DNA of 64,000 bases, from the NCBI RefSeq assembly GCF_005938125.1, contig NZ_VCQN01000007.1:29217-93216 (forward strand). The letters run 5' to 3'. A program made the position numbers and the translations under genes. Numbering within the stretch: the first letter of the stretch is position 1; every line of letters starts with the position of its first letter. The notes under the pieces were generated by a model that was given only the letters and a program-made list of their open reading frames with translations, made no database searches and was not told the origin of the DNA. Below are positions 8,334 to 16,584 of this stretch, piece by piece. The DNA comes from Bacillus sp. BHET2 (lineage in GTDB: Bacteria; Bacillota; Bacilli; Bacillales; Bacillaceae_B).

Positions 8334-9059
8334 TTAAGCATTATATTGTTCCACGTTTTCATTATGAGTTGATCCAGAGCGTTTATTTACCAGGAAGCCG
8401 AAAAGAAGGATGGCTGCAGTCAGAAAGATTGTGATGCATGTGGTAATCACACCATGCTCAATATTGATCAGGTTTAAGAATTTTTCATCTGATACGATCA
8501 TATCACCTGCTGTGTAGGCAAGGATCCCTGCTCCAAGATACGCAATCCAGCGGTATCTCTCCAATATTTTCACAATGGCTTTGGATCCGAAAATCATGAT
8601 TGGAATCGAGATGAATACGCCAAGGGCGATCATTCCGATATGTCCATGTGCTGCACCTGCGACTGCGACAACATTATCAAGGCTCATCGCGGCATCTGCA
8701 ATGATGATGGTCGTGATAGCTTGTCTTAGTCCACTGTGTGATTTGATATTCGCTTCTTCGTCACCTTCAACGAGTACTTGATAGGCAATCCATAATAATA
8801 GGATTCCTCCCATGAGGTGCACATACGGAATTTGCAGTAAATATACAATAATGGCGGCGAGGAATATACGCAGGATTACGGCACCTGCCGTTCCCCAGAA
8901 AATAGCTCTATTTTGAAGGTCTTTCGGTAATCTTCTTGTTGCCATGGCAATGACAATCGCATTATCTCCAGATAAAATAATATCGATGGCCACTATTTTT
9001 AAAAGGGCGATGATCGCACCTGTTGAAATGGAAAGTCCAAGTGGAAATAAGAAATCCAT
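8334..9059 (-). CDS. TerC family membrane protein (metal export)
   Basis: Integral membrane protein (241 residues, about seven TM segments) of the TerC/Alx family. Diagnostic residues are the acidic intramembrane motifs DIILSGDNAIVIAMAT (residues 25-40) and IADAAMSLDNVVAVAG in the centre. Relatives YceF, YkoY and YjbE of B. subtilis are linked to manganese efflux or to metal loading of secreted enzymes. Good ribosome binding site AAGGAGGAA. I looked upstream for a yybP-ykoY manganese riboswitch and saw no room or signature for one. Single-gene unit with its own terminator. Confidence 0.88.
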   Translation of the reverse strand: MDFLFPLGLSISTGAIIALLKIVAIDIILSGDNAIVIAMATRRLPKDLQNRAIFWGTAGAVILRIFLAAIIVYLLQIPYVHLMGGILLLWIAYQVLVEGDEEANIKSHSGLRQAITTIIIADAAMSLDNVVAVAGAAHGHIGMIALGVFISIPIMIFGSKAIVKILERYRWIAYLGAGILAYTAGDMIVSDEKFLNLINIEHGVITTCITIFLTAAILLFGFLVNKRSGSTHNENVEQYNA

Positions 9060-9218
9060 ATTAGTTCCTCCTTGATGATACTAAACTCCAAAATACTAAC
9101 TAATGTATACTACCACAAATGGTAGATTTATAAACGTTTTTGGAACTTTTTCTATATCCTTAGGAGGAATTTCATGGTGAATAAAGAAGAAATAATAATA
9201 TGAGAGGGAGTGGCAAAA

Positions 9219-9593
9219 TTGAAAGAGAATATCCATATAAAAAACCCGATTCCCATCCTTAGAATCTTCGATGTTGATAAGGCAAAAGAGTTTTACATAA
9301 AGATTCTCGAGTTCGTGATTGATTGGGAGCACTCCTTTGACGAATCTCTTCCCCTATACATTCAGGTGTCAAAAGGGGATTGCATCCTGCATCTTTCAGA
9401 ACACCATGGGGATTGTAGTCCGGGAGCAGCGATTAGAATGGAAGTAGATGGAATTGAGAAACTGCAGTCCATGATCATGAAGAAGAAATACAGGTTTGTC
9501 AAACCCGAAATCGAACAGACCCCTTGGCAAACAAAAGAGTTTGGAATCATCGACCCGTTTGGGAATAAGCTGATATTTTATGAAGGAATTTAA
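9219..9593 (+). CDS. Glyoxalase/VOC superfamily protein
   Basis: Small VOC-fold protein (about 124 residues). Seen: PILRIFDVDKAKEFYIKILEF near the N terminus, HLSEHHGDCSPGAAIRMEV in the middle, and a C-terminal IDPFGNKLIFYE, the usual ending of the metal-binding second beta-alpha-beta module. The family includes glyoxalases, bleomycin-binding proteins and dioxygenases; substrate unknown. Start: a TTG at 9219 has GAGAGGGAG 8 bases upstream; the GTG at 9210 overlaps that ribosome binding site and is unlikely. Confidence 0.8.
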   Translation: MKENIHIKNPIPILRIFDVDKAKEFYIKILEFVIDWEHSFDESLPLYIQVSKGDCILHLSEHHGDCSPGAAIRMEVDGIEKLQSMIMKKKYRFVKPEIEQTPWQTKEFGIIDPFGNKLIFYEGI

Positions 9594-9601
9594 CGATAAA
9601 G

Positions 9602-9640
9602 AAATCCCCGGCTCTATACAAGAGAGTCGGGGATTTTCTT
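9602..9640. terminator. Bidirectional terminator
   Basis: Arms AAATCCCCGGCTCT / AGAGTCGGGGATTT with a 7-base loop and T run, between convergent genes. Confidence 0.85.
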
Positions 9641-9647
9641 GTTTTCA

Positions 9648-9929
9648 TTAATATTGTGGATATGGATAAGGGTACGGGTAAGGATAAGCAGGCACCGGTA
9701 CCGGATATGGACCAGGTGATACGGCTGCGCCGACGGCTAAACCTGTGACAGTCCCTGCTGCAAAACCAGGGTATCCAAAGCCGTGATTCCAGTTCCCACC
9801 ATGGTTCCAATTTCCTCCATGATTCCAACTTGATCCGTGACCCCAGGAAGCATGCCCATGCCCATTGCCCCAACCTGCATGCCCTCCACCGCCATGTGCC
9901 GGTCTATACATACTGAATGGTTGTTTCAC
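9648..9929 (-). CDS. Small Gly/His/Pro/Tyr-rich repeat protein of unknown function
   Basis: About 93 residues. After a short N-terminal arm come Gly/His-rich stretches (HGGGGHAGWGNGHGH), three tandem NHGGNW-type repeats, a short hydrophobic AAGTVTGLAVGAAVS segment, and a C-terminal PYPVPVPAYPYPYPYPYP tail. Such low-complexity proteins are common among spore coat and cell-surface proteins of Bacillus, but the assignment is inference. The start used is GTG 9929, which has AAAGGTGAG upstream; the longer frame from 9950 overlaps that ribosome binding site. Composition differs strongly from neighbours. Confidence 0.65.
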   Translation of the reverse strand: MKQPFSMYRPAHGGGGHAGWGNGHGHASWGHGSSWNHGGNWNHGGNWNHGFGYPGFAAGTVTGLAVGAAVSPGPYPVPVPAYPYPYPYPYPQY

Positions 9930-10184
9930 TATTATTCTCACCTTTCTCAAAATAAGGAAGTTGGTTTATCATATGTGATTTTTTTTGAAATGGAATAGAA
10001 AATTTTAGCTGGTGAGGTGGACAGGAGTAAGTCATATAAACGTTATGTAATGTGTAAGTAAGAGAAATGATTGATGAAAAAGGAACCAGTATCGAACGAA
10101 GAAAATGATCCAAAAGTGAGTTTTAAACATAAAGCACGTGGTATATAAAACTTAGCATATTTTAAGAGGAGGATTCACAACGTT

Positions 10185-10586
10185 TTGGCTAGTATCGTTA
10201 CATTAGGAGTTATTCTATTTATCCTAGTAAACTTAATTTATTTCTTTAAAGATAAGCATTTCAAGTACAGTTATTTCAGTACGCCGTTATTTTATAAGCT
10301 GTTCTTTGTGCTTTTCAGTATCATGATCGCATTTGCTGTACTTTATTATGCTTTGTCCTTCCATGATCCTATGCTCAAGGTTAGTTCACCAAGTGGAAAG
10401 CCTGTCGACCATTCGTTTCTCAATTACCTCTATTATAGCGGTGTGACGATCTTATCGGTCGGGTACGGTGACTATATCCCAACTGGTCATCTTAGATTCT
10501 TTGCATTATTTGAAGCTGCCATTGGGTTGCTGTTGCCGACAGCATATTTTATGAAGGTTCTAGATTCTAAAGGGAAGAACGAGTAG
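10185..10586 (+). CDS. Two-TM potassium channel family protein (first of two in window)
   Basis: Short channel subunit of 133 residues: an N-terminal TM segment, a second around residues 40-62, a pore loop with filter sequence TILSVGYGDYIPTG, and a last TM segment. There is no RCK or cyclic-nucleotide domain. The filter is SVGYGD, where most K+ channels have TVGYGD; Ser is a conservative swap. Start is TTG with AGAGGAGG 12 bases upstream, a long spacing. Resembles the 134-residue protein at 59038. Confidence 0.8.
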   Translation: MASIVTLGVILFILVNLIYFFKDKHFKYSYFSTPLFYKLFFVLFSIMIAFAVLYYALSFHDPMLKVSSPSGKPVDHSFLNYLYYSGVTILSVGYGDYIPTGHLRFFALFEAAIGLLLPTAYFMKVLDSKGKNE

Positions 10587-10675
10587 AAGTTTTCACTGAA
10601 AAGGAGGGCTAGTTGACATAGGATTGCAGAATGAGGAGGGTATGCAGTACTGAAAACGGTGTCCTGTTCACAATT

Positions 10676-10780
10676 TGGCACAATTTTTCCTAAGACTGGC
10701 CCAATTAATCGCTAAAGTGGCCCGATTACAACCGAAAGTGGCCCAATAAACCACAAAAGTGGCTCAATAAGACATAAGAA
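10676..10780. repeat. Five tandem 21-bp imperfect repeats
   Basis: Units begin TGGC at 10676, 10697, 10718, 10739 and 10760, exactly every 21 bases, with consensus close to TGGCCCAATWAANCNNNAAAG. The array is in the roughly 300-base gene-free stretch 10587-10893, between a K+ channel gene and the convergent 10894 gene. Nothing else was seen there besides the terminator at 10841. Confidence 0.85.
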
Positions 10781-10840
10781 ACCCTATTAATACACTTGAG
10801 GGTATATAGTTGATGCTATTTAGTAAAGTACAAAAGGATT

Positions 10841-10880
10841 GAAAAAGCGTGAACCAGATATACGCACCAGGCTCACGCTA
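10841..10880 (-). terminator. Terminator of the ASCH/membrane protein operon
   Basis: On the minus strand, stem AGCGTGAGCC / GGTTCACGCT followed by TTTTTC, 14 bases beyond the stop at 10894. Confidence 0.8.
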
Positions 10881-10893
10881 CAATCAATCCCCT

Positions 10894-11340
10894 TTACAAC
10901 CACAAACTAGGCTTCACGACCATAAACCAAAGCATCGAAAGTAACAGTATGAGATAAATCCATACGGTCCGTTTCAATTTCCGAACCAGCGATTCACGGT
11001 CTCCGTCGTCCTCCCCGAATTTCCTGAGGGTCGGTGAAAATGCCCGTGCGAGAAAGAACAGGGAGCAGAACATGATAAAGAGGGTCATGATGATCCACGG
11101 TGTCGTCCATGTCCAAGGTCCGAGTAGGACTAGAAGAATGCCAGTCCCGACTAGTACATGCCCGGAATGCTTGGAGAGCTGGACGGTAAATCGAAACGTA
11201 TCTAAGTACGAAGGTAGTATGGCCAGAGAAGCTGTTCGTAACTTCTTAATCATCGGCAATAAAATGAAAAATGGCCCAATCGAGGCCACGACACTAATCA
11301 CATGAAGGTAGATCAGTGTTCTATAAAGTAGAGTCTCCAT
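10894..11340 (-). CDS. Four-TM membrane protein (DUF2269-like), function unknown
   Basis: 148 residues with four hydrophobic segments (about 8-30, 55-75, 80-100, 125-145). A His in the first helix (YLHVISVVASIGPFF) and another in the second (KHSGHVLVGTG) recall DUF2269 and copper-resistance-D-like membrane proteins, where such His residues may bind haem or metal; the assignment is tentative. It starts 10 bases after the ASCH gene and is probably co-transcribed with it. Confidence 0.65.
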   Translation of the reverse strand: METLLYRTLIYLHVISVVASIGPFFILLPMIKKLRTASLAILPSYLDTFRFTVQLSKHSGHVLVGTGILLVLLGPWTWTTPWIIMTLFIMFCSLFFLARAFSPTLRKFGEDDGDRESLVRKLKRTVWIYLILLLSMLWFMVVKPSLWL

Positions 11341-11350
11341 GAGAAATGAC

Positions 11351-11689
11351 CTACTCTGTCACTAAACTAAATTCGTGAACCCACACTCTCATGCTTGGGT
11401 GCCAAGGCATTCCAGGATGATAGGAGAGGATGGTGTCTTTATATTCTTCAACGGTTTGAAAGCCCTCTTGTTTGGCGTGATCGTCTGTCAGTTCACCAAG
11501 TGATTGTGAATAAACGCTATTCACTATGTATTTCTCCCCTTCAAGCTCCATGATTTCTCCAATATCAGCGTATCGACCATTTCTGCGAGTCGCTGTTTTC
11601 GTACCTTGCATCACTTTTTTAACGTCCTCTTTCTTCGTAACAAGACGTTCGATAGTACACGTTTTTGGTGGCAGTTCTTGATTTGTCAT
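11351..11689 (-). CDS. ASCH domain protein
   Basis: 112 residues. The ASCH fold (PUA-like, RNA-binding or enzyme) is indicated by LVTKKEDVKKVMQGTKTATR at the N terminus, the conserved TATRR, ADIGEIMELEGEKYIV and a C-terminal MRVWVHEFSLV strand; DHAKQEGFQTVEEYK is the typical helix with DxA.xEGF. Biological role unknown; some ASCH proteins hydrolyse acetylated cytidine. Ribosome binding site GAAAGGAG, 9 bases upstream. Leads a two-gene operon. Confidence 0.8.
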   Translation of the reverse strand: MTNQELPPKTCTIERLVTKKEDVKKVMQGTKTATRRNGRYADIGEIMELEGEKYIVNSVYSQSLGELTDDHAKQEGFQTVEEYKDTILSYHPGMPWHPSMRVWVHEFSLVTE

Positions 11690-12009
11690 TATAAAAAACT
11701 CCTTTCAATCTATACTATAGCATAGTCGCGGGCAAGGAATGATGTGGCTTGAAAAATGGTTTCTCTATGTGTGTCTAATAGAGAGTAAACCGAATTATGT
11801 ACGAACATAGCATCCTCTACTATTCATTGCAGGTCTCATCGGTACTTTCATATAGTTTTCCATCAATAAGGTTCTCCTTTGGTTTCTACATATTTAATGA
11901 AAGAAATTTCTATTTTGTTTCAGAAAATGATTCTTTTTTTTCTAGCGGGGCATGACTGAGGGTGCTATGATTGGGTGACTATACGAATTAGAAAGAAGGC
12001 TTCGGCGTT
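11690..12009. other. Gene-free stretch with a possible 22-aa minus-strand ORF
   Basis: No long gene. Promoter-like TATACTATAG sits near 11712 for the ASCH gene. On the minus strand, 11863 to 11795 encodes a 22-residue peptide starting MENYMKVPMRPAMN with AAAGGAGAA 9 bases upstream; coding status is uncertain and no terminator follows. Confidence 0.3.
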
Positions 12010-12948
12010 TTGAAAAAATGGCAAACGTATTTGACTTTAGTGTTTATTATGTTGATTTGGGGATTTAATGTACCTGCATTGAAAACGCTGGTAAGTGAGT
12101 TTACGCCGGTAACGATCACTTCTCTTCGCATTTTCACCGCAGGCATCACGGTATTCATTGTCCTAGGTTTTATGGGGAAGATCAGAAGACCGACTGCTAA
12201 GGAGCTCTCTTTCATCATTGCGGGAGGACTATTGAATGTTGTCAGTCACCACTATTTTTTATCTGTTGGGTTAACAGGAACGTCTTCTACAAACGGGGGA
12301 CTAATTCTTGGAACAGGGCCGTTGTTGACGGCGTTGATGGCGACGGTCATCCTTCGTAACCGTCCGACCGTGATTAAGGTCATTGGATTCCTTTCAGGCA
12401 GTGTGGGAGTGACGATCATAGTGTTGTCAGGAGGAGAGGGGATTGGTGGATTGAAGGAGGGGGATTTGTTCATCTTTATCTCCATATTTTCTCAGGCGCT
12501 CAGCTTCATCATCATCAGCCGGGCAGCGAAAACGTTAGATCCCCGGTTGCTGACGGGATATATGCTTGTGTTCGGTTCAATTGTTCTGTTTGCCATCAGT
12601 CTCATCACAGAGCCGAATGGTTTGAAACAATTAGGGAATGCACCAGGTTCGATTTGGCTTCTGTTCTTTGCTTCTGCCATATTGGCAACAGCAGTGGGAC
12701 ATATGATTTACAACCACTCCATTGGAAAAATCGGGGCCGCTGAAACCTCGATATTCCTTAACCTCAATACTTTTTTCTCTTTGATAGGAGCGGCTATATT
12801 CCTTAATGAAATGGTGACATTGTATCACCTGGTTGGATTGGTTTTCATCGTCATTGGAGTTGTGTGTGGGTCTGGTACCCTTGAAGAATTCGTCATGAGA
12901 AGAAAACAAAAGCGCTTCCTCGAAGAAAAACAGAGACATCAGATGTAG
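12010..12948 (+). CDS. EamA/DMT family transporter
   Basis: Membrane protein of 312 residues with ten TM segments in two EamA repeats. Repeat one has LVFIMLIWGFNVPALKTL and the SLRIFTAGI motif; repeat two has GHMIYNHSIGKIGAAETSIFLNLNTFFSLIGA, the hallmark end of an EamA domain, then a last TM segment. These are drug/metabolite exporters; the substrate is not predictable. Start TTG 12010 with AAAGAAGG 10 bases upstream. The stop codon sits inside the terminator stem. Confidence 0.9.
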   Translation: MKKWQTYLTLVFIMLIWGFNVPALKTLVSEFTPVTITSLRIFTAGITVFIVLGFMGKIRRPTAKELSFIIAGGLLNVVSHHYFLSVGLTGTSSTNGGLILGTGPLLTALMATVILRNRPTVIKVIGFLSGSVGVTIIVLSGGEGIGGLKEGDLFIFISIFSQALSFIIISRAAKTLDPRLLTGYMLVFGSIVLFAISLITEPNGLKQLGNAPGSIWLLFFASAILATAVGHMIYNHSIGKIGAAETSIFLNLNTFFSLIGAAIFLNEMVTLYHLVGLVFIVIGVVCGSGTLEEFVMRRKQKRFLEEKQRHQM

Positions 12949-12962
12949 ATGTCTCTGTTTTT
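12930..12962 (+). terminator. Terminator overlapping the EamA stop codon
   Basis: Arms ACAGAGACATC / GATGTCTCTGT with a 7-base loop and T5 tail; the TAG stop lies at the base of the 3' arm. Confidence 0.85.
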
Positions 12963-13029
12963 CTATGTAACATATTTATGGAATTTTATTAATAAAATAA
13001 ATGGTCAATATAATGATAGGAGGACGATT

Positions 13030-13551
13030 ATGATGAACGATCAAATCCAAAAGCTTGTAAATAACTTAATTCAAATTGAGCATGTGTCGACTACCTTGTA
13101 TCTTGCCATGTCTGCCTATATGGCTAACCAAAATTATACGGGAATGGCAAGCTGGCTGAGGCTTCAGTCGGAGGAAGAACGTATGCACATGCTAAAGTTG
13201 ATCGATTATATGACCGACAGAGGAGGAATGGTTGATCTTCAACAGCTCCCTTCACAGCCTAAGGAGTATGGGTCACCGCTTGAAACCTTCCAAAAAGTGT
13301 TGGAGCACGAGCAGTTTGTTACAAAATCGTACCAGCAAGCATATGATTATGCGGCACAAAGTGATCAGCAAACAGCCGTGATCATTCAGGAATTTTTAAG
13401 GGAACAAATTGATGAAGAAGCTCAGGCTCAGACGATTGTGGACCGGATGAAAATTGCCCGGGACAATCCTGCAGCTCTATTAGTACTGGATCAAGAACTA
13501 GGGCAGAGAACCGCAGCACCAGCAGCAGGGGCCGCTCCTGCTGGTGGCTGA
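13030..13551 (+). CDS. Ferritin (non-haem iron storage, ferroxidase type)
   Basis: Cytosolic four-helix ferritin of 174 residues that oxidises Fe(II) and stores ferric iron. Ferroxidase ligands fall at the canonical places: Glu17, Glu50, His53, Glu94 and the Gln126/Glu129-130 pair. An unusual Ala/Pro/Gly-rich tail (AAPAAGAAPAGG) extends the C terminus. The start is ATG 13030, preceded by ATAGGAGG; the open frame extends back to 12949 but overlaps the previous terminator, so it was rejected. Single gene with its own terminator; no Fur or PerR box noticed immediately upstream. Confidence 0.92.
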   Translation: MMNDQIQKLVNNLIQIEHVSTTLYLAMSAYMANQNYTGMASWLRLQSEEERMHMLKLIDYMTDRGGMVDLQQLPSQPKEYGSPLETFQKVLEHEQFVTKSYQQAYDYAAQSDQQTAVIIQEFLREQIDEEAQAQTIVDRMKIARDNPAALLVLDQELGQRTAAPAAGAAPAGG

Positions 13552-13561
13552 TCCTGAAGTA

Positions 13562-13602
13562 GAAAATCCTGCTCCCACGTTCCGGGGGCAGGATTTTTTT
13601 CA
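13562..13602 (+). terminator. Terminator of the ferritin gene
   Basis: Stem AAAATCCTGCTCCC / GGGGGCAGGATTTT with a T7 tail, 11 bases after the stop. Confidence 0.88.
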
Positions 13603-13685
13603 TGAGTGGAAACGAGAAGGGATACACTTTACTCATTGAGTTCATACTGAAGAGAACATTTTTTTTCTTAAAAGGAGAGAGTCCA

Positions 13686-14222
13686 ATGATTTATATTTAT
13701 AATGATTTCGGAGGGACTCATACCACGTCCATTGCAGCGGCTTATCATTTACATATACTCAGGCTAACAAGTCTTACCAAGAGTGATATCCTCCTCGTCC
13801 CTTATTTTAACCAACTTACGAAAAAAGAAGCTGGTCACATACTTTTTCATGGAACGGACGATGAAAATAACCCGGTGTATACGATTGGAAGAAGATCTTC
13901 TAAATATGTTGTTCCTGCATTAACCGATTTAAGTACCATCCTGCTTAACCGATATGGAGAAAGGGAAAAAATCATTATTTCCAACACCTCCCCTACGGTT
14001 CCACCCCTTATGACAGCGGGAGGTTTCTTCTCCCGGGAATTGGGTATCGACTGGATCGGCGTTCCTCTACTTGTAAAAGGAGCTCTCCAATGCCATGAAA
14101 TCATTTATCATCTCGTTCAGGAAACAAAACAAGTGGCAAAGGCATCACCTGATCAAGTTGTTGTATTAGAAAATAAAAAATATCAATTTAAGATCGGAAA
14201 AGAGGATAAACCATGGAAATGA
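13686..14222 (+). CDS. DUF3189 family protein
   Basis: 178 residues. The N terminus MIYIYNDFGGTHTTSIAAAYHL fits DUF3189, a Firmicutes family of unknown function whose members start IYxxYGGTHSS; the GGTHT loop resembles a nucleotide-binding turn. Further matches are LVPYFNQL, HGTDDENNPVYTIGR and IIISNTSPTVPPLMTAGGF. Start ATG 13686 with AAAAGGAGAG 7 bases upstream, chosen over the longer frame from 13602 that begins in the ferritin terminator. No signal peptide. Family name from memory. Confidence 0.75.
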   Translation: MIYIYNDFGGTHTTSIAAAYHLHILRLTSLTKSDILLVPYFNQLTKKEAGHILFHGTDDENNPVYTIGRRSSKYVVPALTDLSTILLNRYGEREKIIISNTSPTVPPLMTAGGFFSRELGIDWIGVPLLVKGALQCHEIIYHLVQETKQVAKASPDQVVVLENKKYQFKIGKEDKPWK

Positions 14223-14332
14223 AGAATACTATAATGAGTAAATACTACTAGAAAAAAGGCTTATTCTGGTACCTTTAATCTGAATATCGCCTTACACATA
14301 GGTCATACTACAGGAAAACGGAGGTGTCCATA

Positions 14333-14476
14333 TTGGAAGGTAAACCATGTCATTTTGATGGAAGTCACCAATTTGTAAAAGGGGAAATGCAAGAGAATCC
14401 ACCATTTGAACTAACTGACGAGATGAGAAAGAATATCGGGGGAAACCCATTTGAATCACTACCGGAAGAAGAGTAA
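14333..14476 (+). CDS. Small 47-aa hypothetical protein
   Basis: Short gene starting TTG 14333 with a strong GGAGGTG 7 bases upstream, running to TAA 14474 and followed at once by a terminator. The product is acidic and soluble, beginning MEGKPCHFDGSHQFVKG and ending NPFESLPEEE; one Cys and two His near the N terminus. No family recognised. Promoter, ribosome binding site, ORF and terminator together make it likely to be real. Confidence 0.65.
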   Translation: MEGKPCHFDGSHQFVKGEMQENPPFELTDEMRKNIGGNPFESLPEEE

Positions 14477-14484
14477 ATACCATT

Positions 14485-14526
14485 AAAAAAGAATGTTGTC
14501 TAGAGCAGACAGCATTCTTTTTTTGT
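14485..14526 (+). terminator. Terminator of the 47-aa gene
   Basis: Stem AAAGAATGTTGTCT / AGACAGCATTCTTT with a 5-base loop and T-rich tail. Confidence 0.85.
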
Positions 14527-14601
14527 TTGAACGAGGATAATTCCATCCGCATCTTCACAAAATACCATGGTCGACATAACAAAGAAAAGGATGGATGAAT
14601 A

Positions 14602-15237
14602 ATGGTACAAGTGTTATATATTACGGCCCATCCCCATGATGATACCCAATCATACAGCATGGCGGCGGCGAGAGCATTCATTGATACATACAAAGAAGTG
14701 AATCCTGACCATGAAGTGGTTCATATTGATTTGTATCGTGAACATATTCCCCATATTGATGCCGATGTCTTCAGTGGGTGGGGAAAGCTTCAATCAGGGA
14801 AAGGGTTTGAGGAACTTTCTCCGGAAGAACAGAAGAAAGTGAATCGCCTTAATGAGTTATCAGACCAGTTCATCAGTGCAGATAAATATGTGTTTGTCAC
14901 TCCCCTATGGAATTTCTCATTTCCACCGGTGATGAAAGCGTATATTGATTCTGTTGCCGTGGCAGGGAAATCATTTAAGTATACAGAGCAAGGTCCGGTA
15001 GGATTATTAACGGACAAGAAAGCCATCCATATTCAAGCCAGGGGAGGCATTTACTCTGAAGGGCCAGCAGCCGGCATGGAAATGGGCCATCGTTATTTAA
15101 GCATCGTGATGCAGTTTTTTGGTGTACCTTCCTTCGATGGGGTATTTGTAGAAGGGCACGCCGCCATGCCCGATAAAGCCGATGAAATCAAGAGAGACGC
15201 GATTGACCGGGCTAAGAATGCAGCACATACATTTTAA
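14602..15237 (+). CDS. azoR: FMN-dependent NADH-azoreductase
   Basis: Flavodoxin-fold quinone/azo reductase of 211 residues, the usual AzoR length. Seen: [24 protein letters not shown], the FMN phosphate-binding segment; [18 protein letters not shown], the conserved PMYNFxxPxxLKxxID motif; and [17 protein letters not shown] with FFG near the C terminus. Reduces quinones, nitro and azo compounds at the cost of NADH and helps against electrophile stress. Start ATG with AAAGGATGG upstream. Single gene. Confidence 0.9.
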   Translation: MVQVLYITAHPHDDTQSYSMAAARAFIDTYKEVNPDHEVVHIDLYREHIPHIDADVFSGWGKLQSGKGFEELSPEEQKKVNRLNELSDQFISADKYVFVTPLWNFSFPPVMKAYIDSVAVAGKSFKYTEQGPVGLLTDKKAIHIQARGGIYSEGPAAGMEMGHRYLSIVMQFFGVPSFDGVFVEGHAAMPDKADEIKRDAIDRAKNAAHTF

Positions 15238-15242
15238 TGAAA

Positions 15243-15280
15243 GAGAAAGCCTGAAGTCATTGACTTCAGGCTTTCTTTTT
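15243..15280. terminator. Bidirectional terminator
   Basis: Arms AGAAAGCCTGAAGTCA / TGACTTCAGGCTTTCT with a 2-base centre and T5; between convergent azoR and the MFS gene. Confidence 0.88.
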
Positions 15281-16553
15281 AAACAATGGTAGGCTTTTCA
15301 ATTTCATTTCCTTTCGGTTCAGGAACGAAAGCAAGAATCACGAGGCCAACAATAAACAGGATGACAAGGCTGAATACTCCACTGTTGGACTCACCTGTAA
15401 CTTGTGCGGTAACGGCCACTAACAATGGTCCAAGAATTGAAGCGAATTTACCAAAGATGTTGTAAAACCCGAAGAATTCATTGGCGTTTTTCTTGGGTAT
15501 CAGCTTAGCGAAATACGCTCGACTCAATGCCTGAATTCCTCCTTGTGAAGAAGCGACAAGCATTGCTAAGATCCAGAAATCCATGGTCGTTTTCAGGAAA
15601 TAAGCGTAGATGCAAACGATAATATATACGCAAATCCCTACATATAGCATCTTTTTACCTGTGAATTTCTCAGCTAGCCTGCCATATAGCATAGCAAAAG
15701 GTCCAGCCACAACCTGAGTTACAAACAGAATAATCAAGAGGTTGGTGGAAGTGATGCCAAGGTCGCTTCCATAGGCGGTAGACATGGTAATGATCGTTCC
15801 AACTCCGTCGATATAAAAGAAATAGGCAAGAAGGAATAAAAATAATGCCCGGTATTTCCTGATTTCTTTTATCGTTTTTCCAAGGCGCTTAAAGCTATTT
15901 GCCACAGGGCTCTTTTCACGTTGGATAAAGTAGCGTTGGTGCACATTTTTTAATAGCGGTATAGAGAAGAGCCCCCACCATATTGCGGTAATCACAAAGG
16001 CAATTTTACTGGCTATTGTTACAGAGAAGGGGAGAATTCCGTTTTGAGACAGGATGATGATGGCGATACTGATGATAAACGGAATCGTGCTTCCAATATA
16101 TCCAAATCCAAATCCCCGGGACGATACACGGTTCATTCGTTCTTCAGTCGTAACGTCTGTCAAGAAGGCATCATAAAAGACGTTCGAACCGGCTGACCCG
16201 ACGGCTGCTACAGTATAAAAGATCAAGAGCAGTAGCCACTGATCGCTCGGAACGAAAGCCAGGATGGCTGTGAAGGTGACCCCTAAGGCAAAGAAGAACG
16301 TAAAGAACTTCTTCTTGTAGCCTTCATAATCGGCGATTGTCCCCAATATCGGACCGATCATGGCGAGGATAAATGTAGCGATGGCAATCGTATACCCTAA
16401 ATAGGCAGTTGAATCAGAGGCTCTGACTCCAGCGTTTGTTGCGGCAGCTTTATAAAAAAGTGGAAAGACAGCGGTTGAAATAATAATGGAATACGCAGAA
16501 TTTGCCCAATCATAAAAAATCCAGCTGTTTTCTTCTTTCGAAAAACGTTTCAT
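15279..16553 (-). CDS. MFS transporter, UMF1/Atg22 family
   Basis: Membrane protein of 424 residues with about twelve TM segments. The start FSKEENSWIFYDWANSAYS is the hallmark of the UMF1 family (DWANSAY), as is GNVFYDAFL-like GSNVFYDAFLTDV. The B. subtilis relative is YxiO, function unproven; fungal Atg22 exports amino acids from vacuoles. It lies 31 bases downstream of the pyrophosphatase-like gene, so the two may be co-transcribed. Ribosome binding site TAAGGGGG. Confidence 0.88.
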   Translation of the reverse strand: MKRFSKEENSWIFYDWANSAYSIIISTAVFPLFYKAAATNAGVRASDSTAYLGYTIAIATFILAMIGPILGTIADYEGYKKKFFTFFFALGVTFTAILAFVPSDQWLLLLIFYTVAAVGSAGSNVFYDAFLTDVTTEERMNRVSSRGFGFGYIGSTIPFIISIAIIILSQNGILPFSVTIASKIAFVITAIWWGLFSIPLLKNVHQRYFIQREKSPVANSFKRLGKTIKEIRKYRALFLFLLAYFFYIDGVGTIITMSTAYGSDLGITSTNLLIILFVTQVVAGPFAMLYGRLAEKFTGKKMLYVGICVYIIVCIYAYFLKTTMDFWILAMLVASSQGGIQALSRAYFAKLIPKKNANEFFGFYNIFGKFASILGPLLVAVTAQVTGESNSGVFSLVILFIVGLVILAFVPEPKGNEIEKPTIV

Positions 16554-16584
16554 AGTTTTTCCCCCTAAGGAAACAAAATCTTCT

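Noticed and set aside
9060..9200. yybP-ykoY manganese riboswitch upstream of the TerC gene
   Set aside because: The leader is short and lacks the conserved paired loops of that class.
9904..10113. 69-codon minus-strand ORF upstream of the Gly/His-rich gene
   Set aside because: No ribosome binding site, AT-rich intergenic composition, and it overlaps the start of the better-supported gene.
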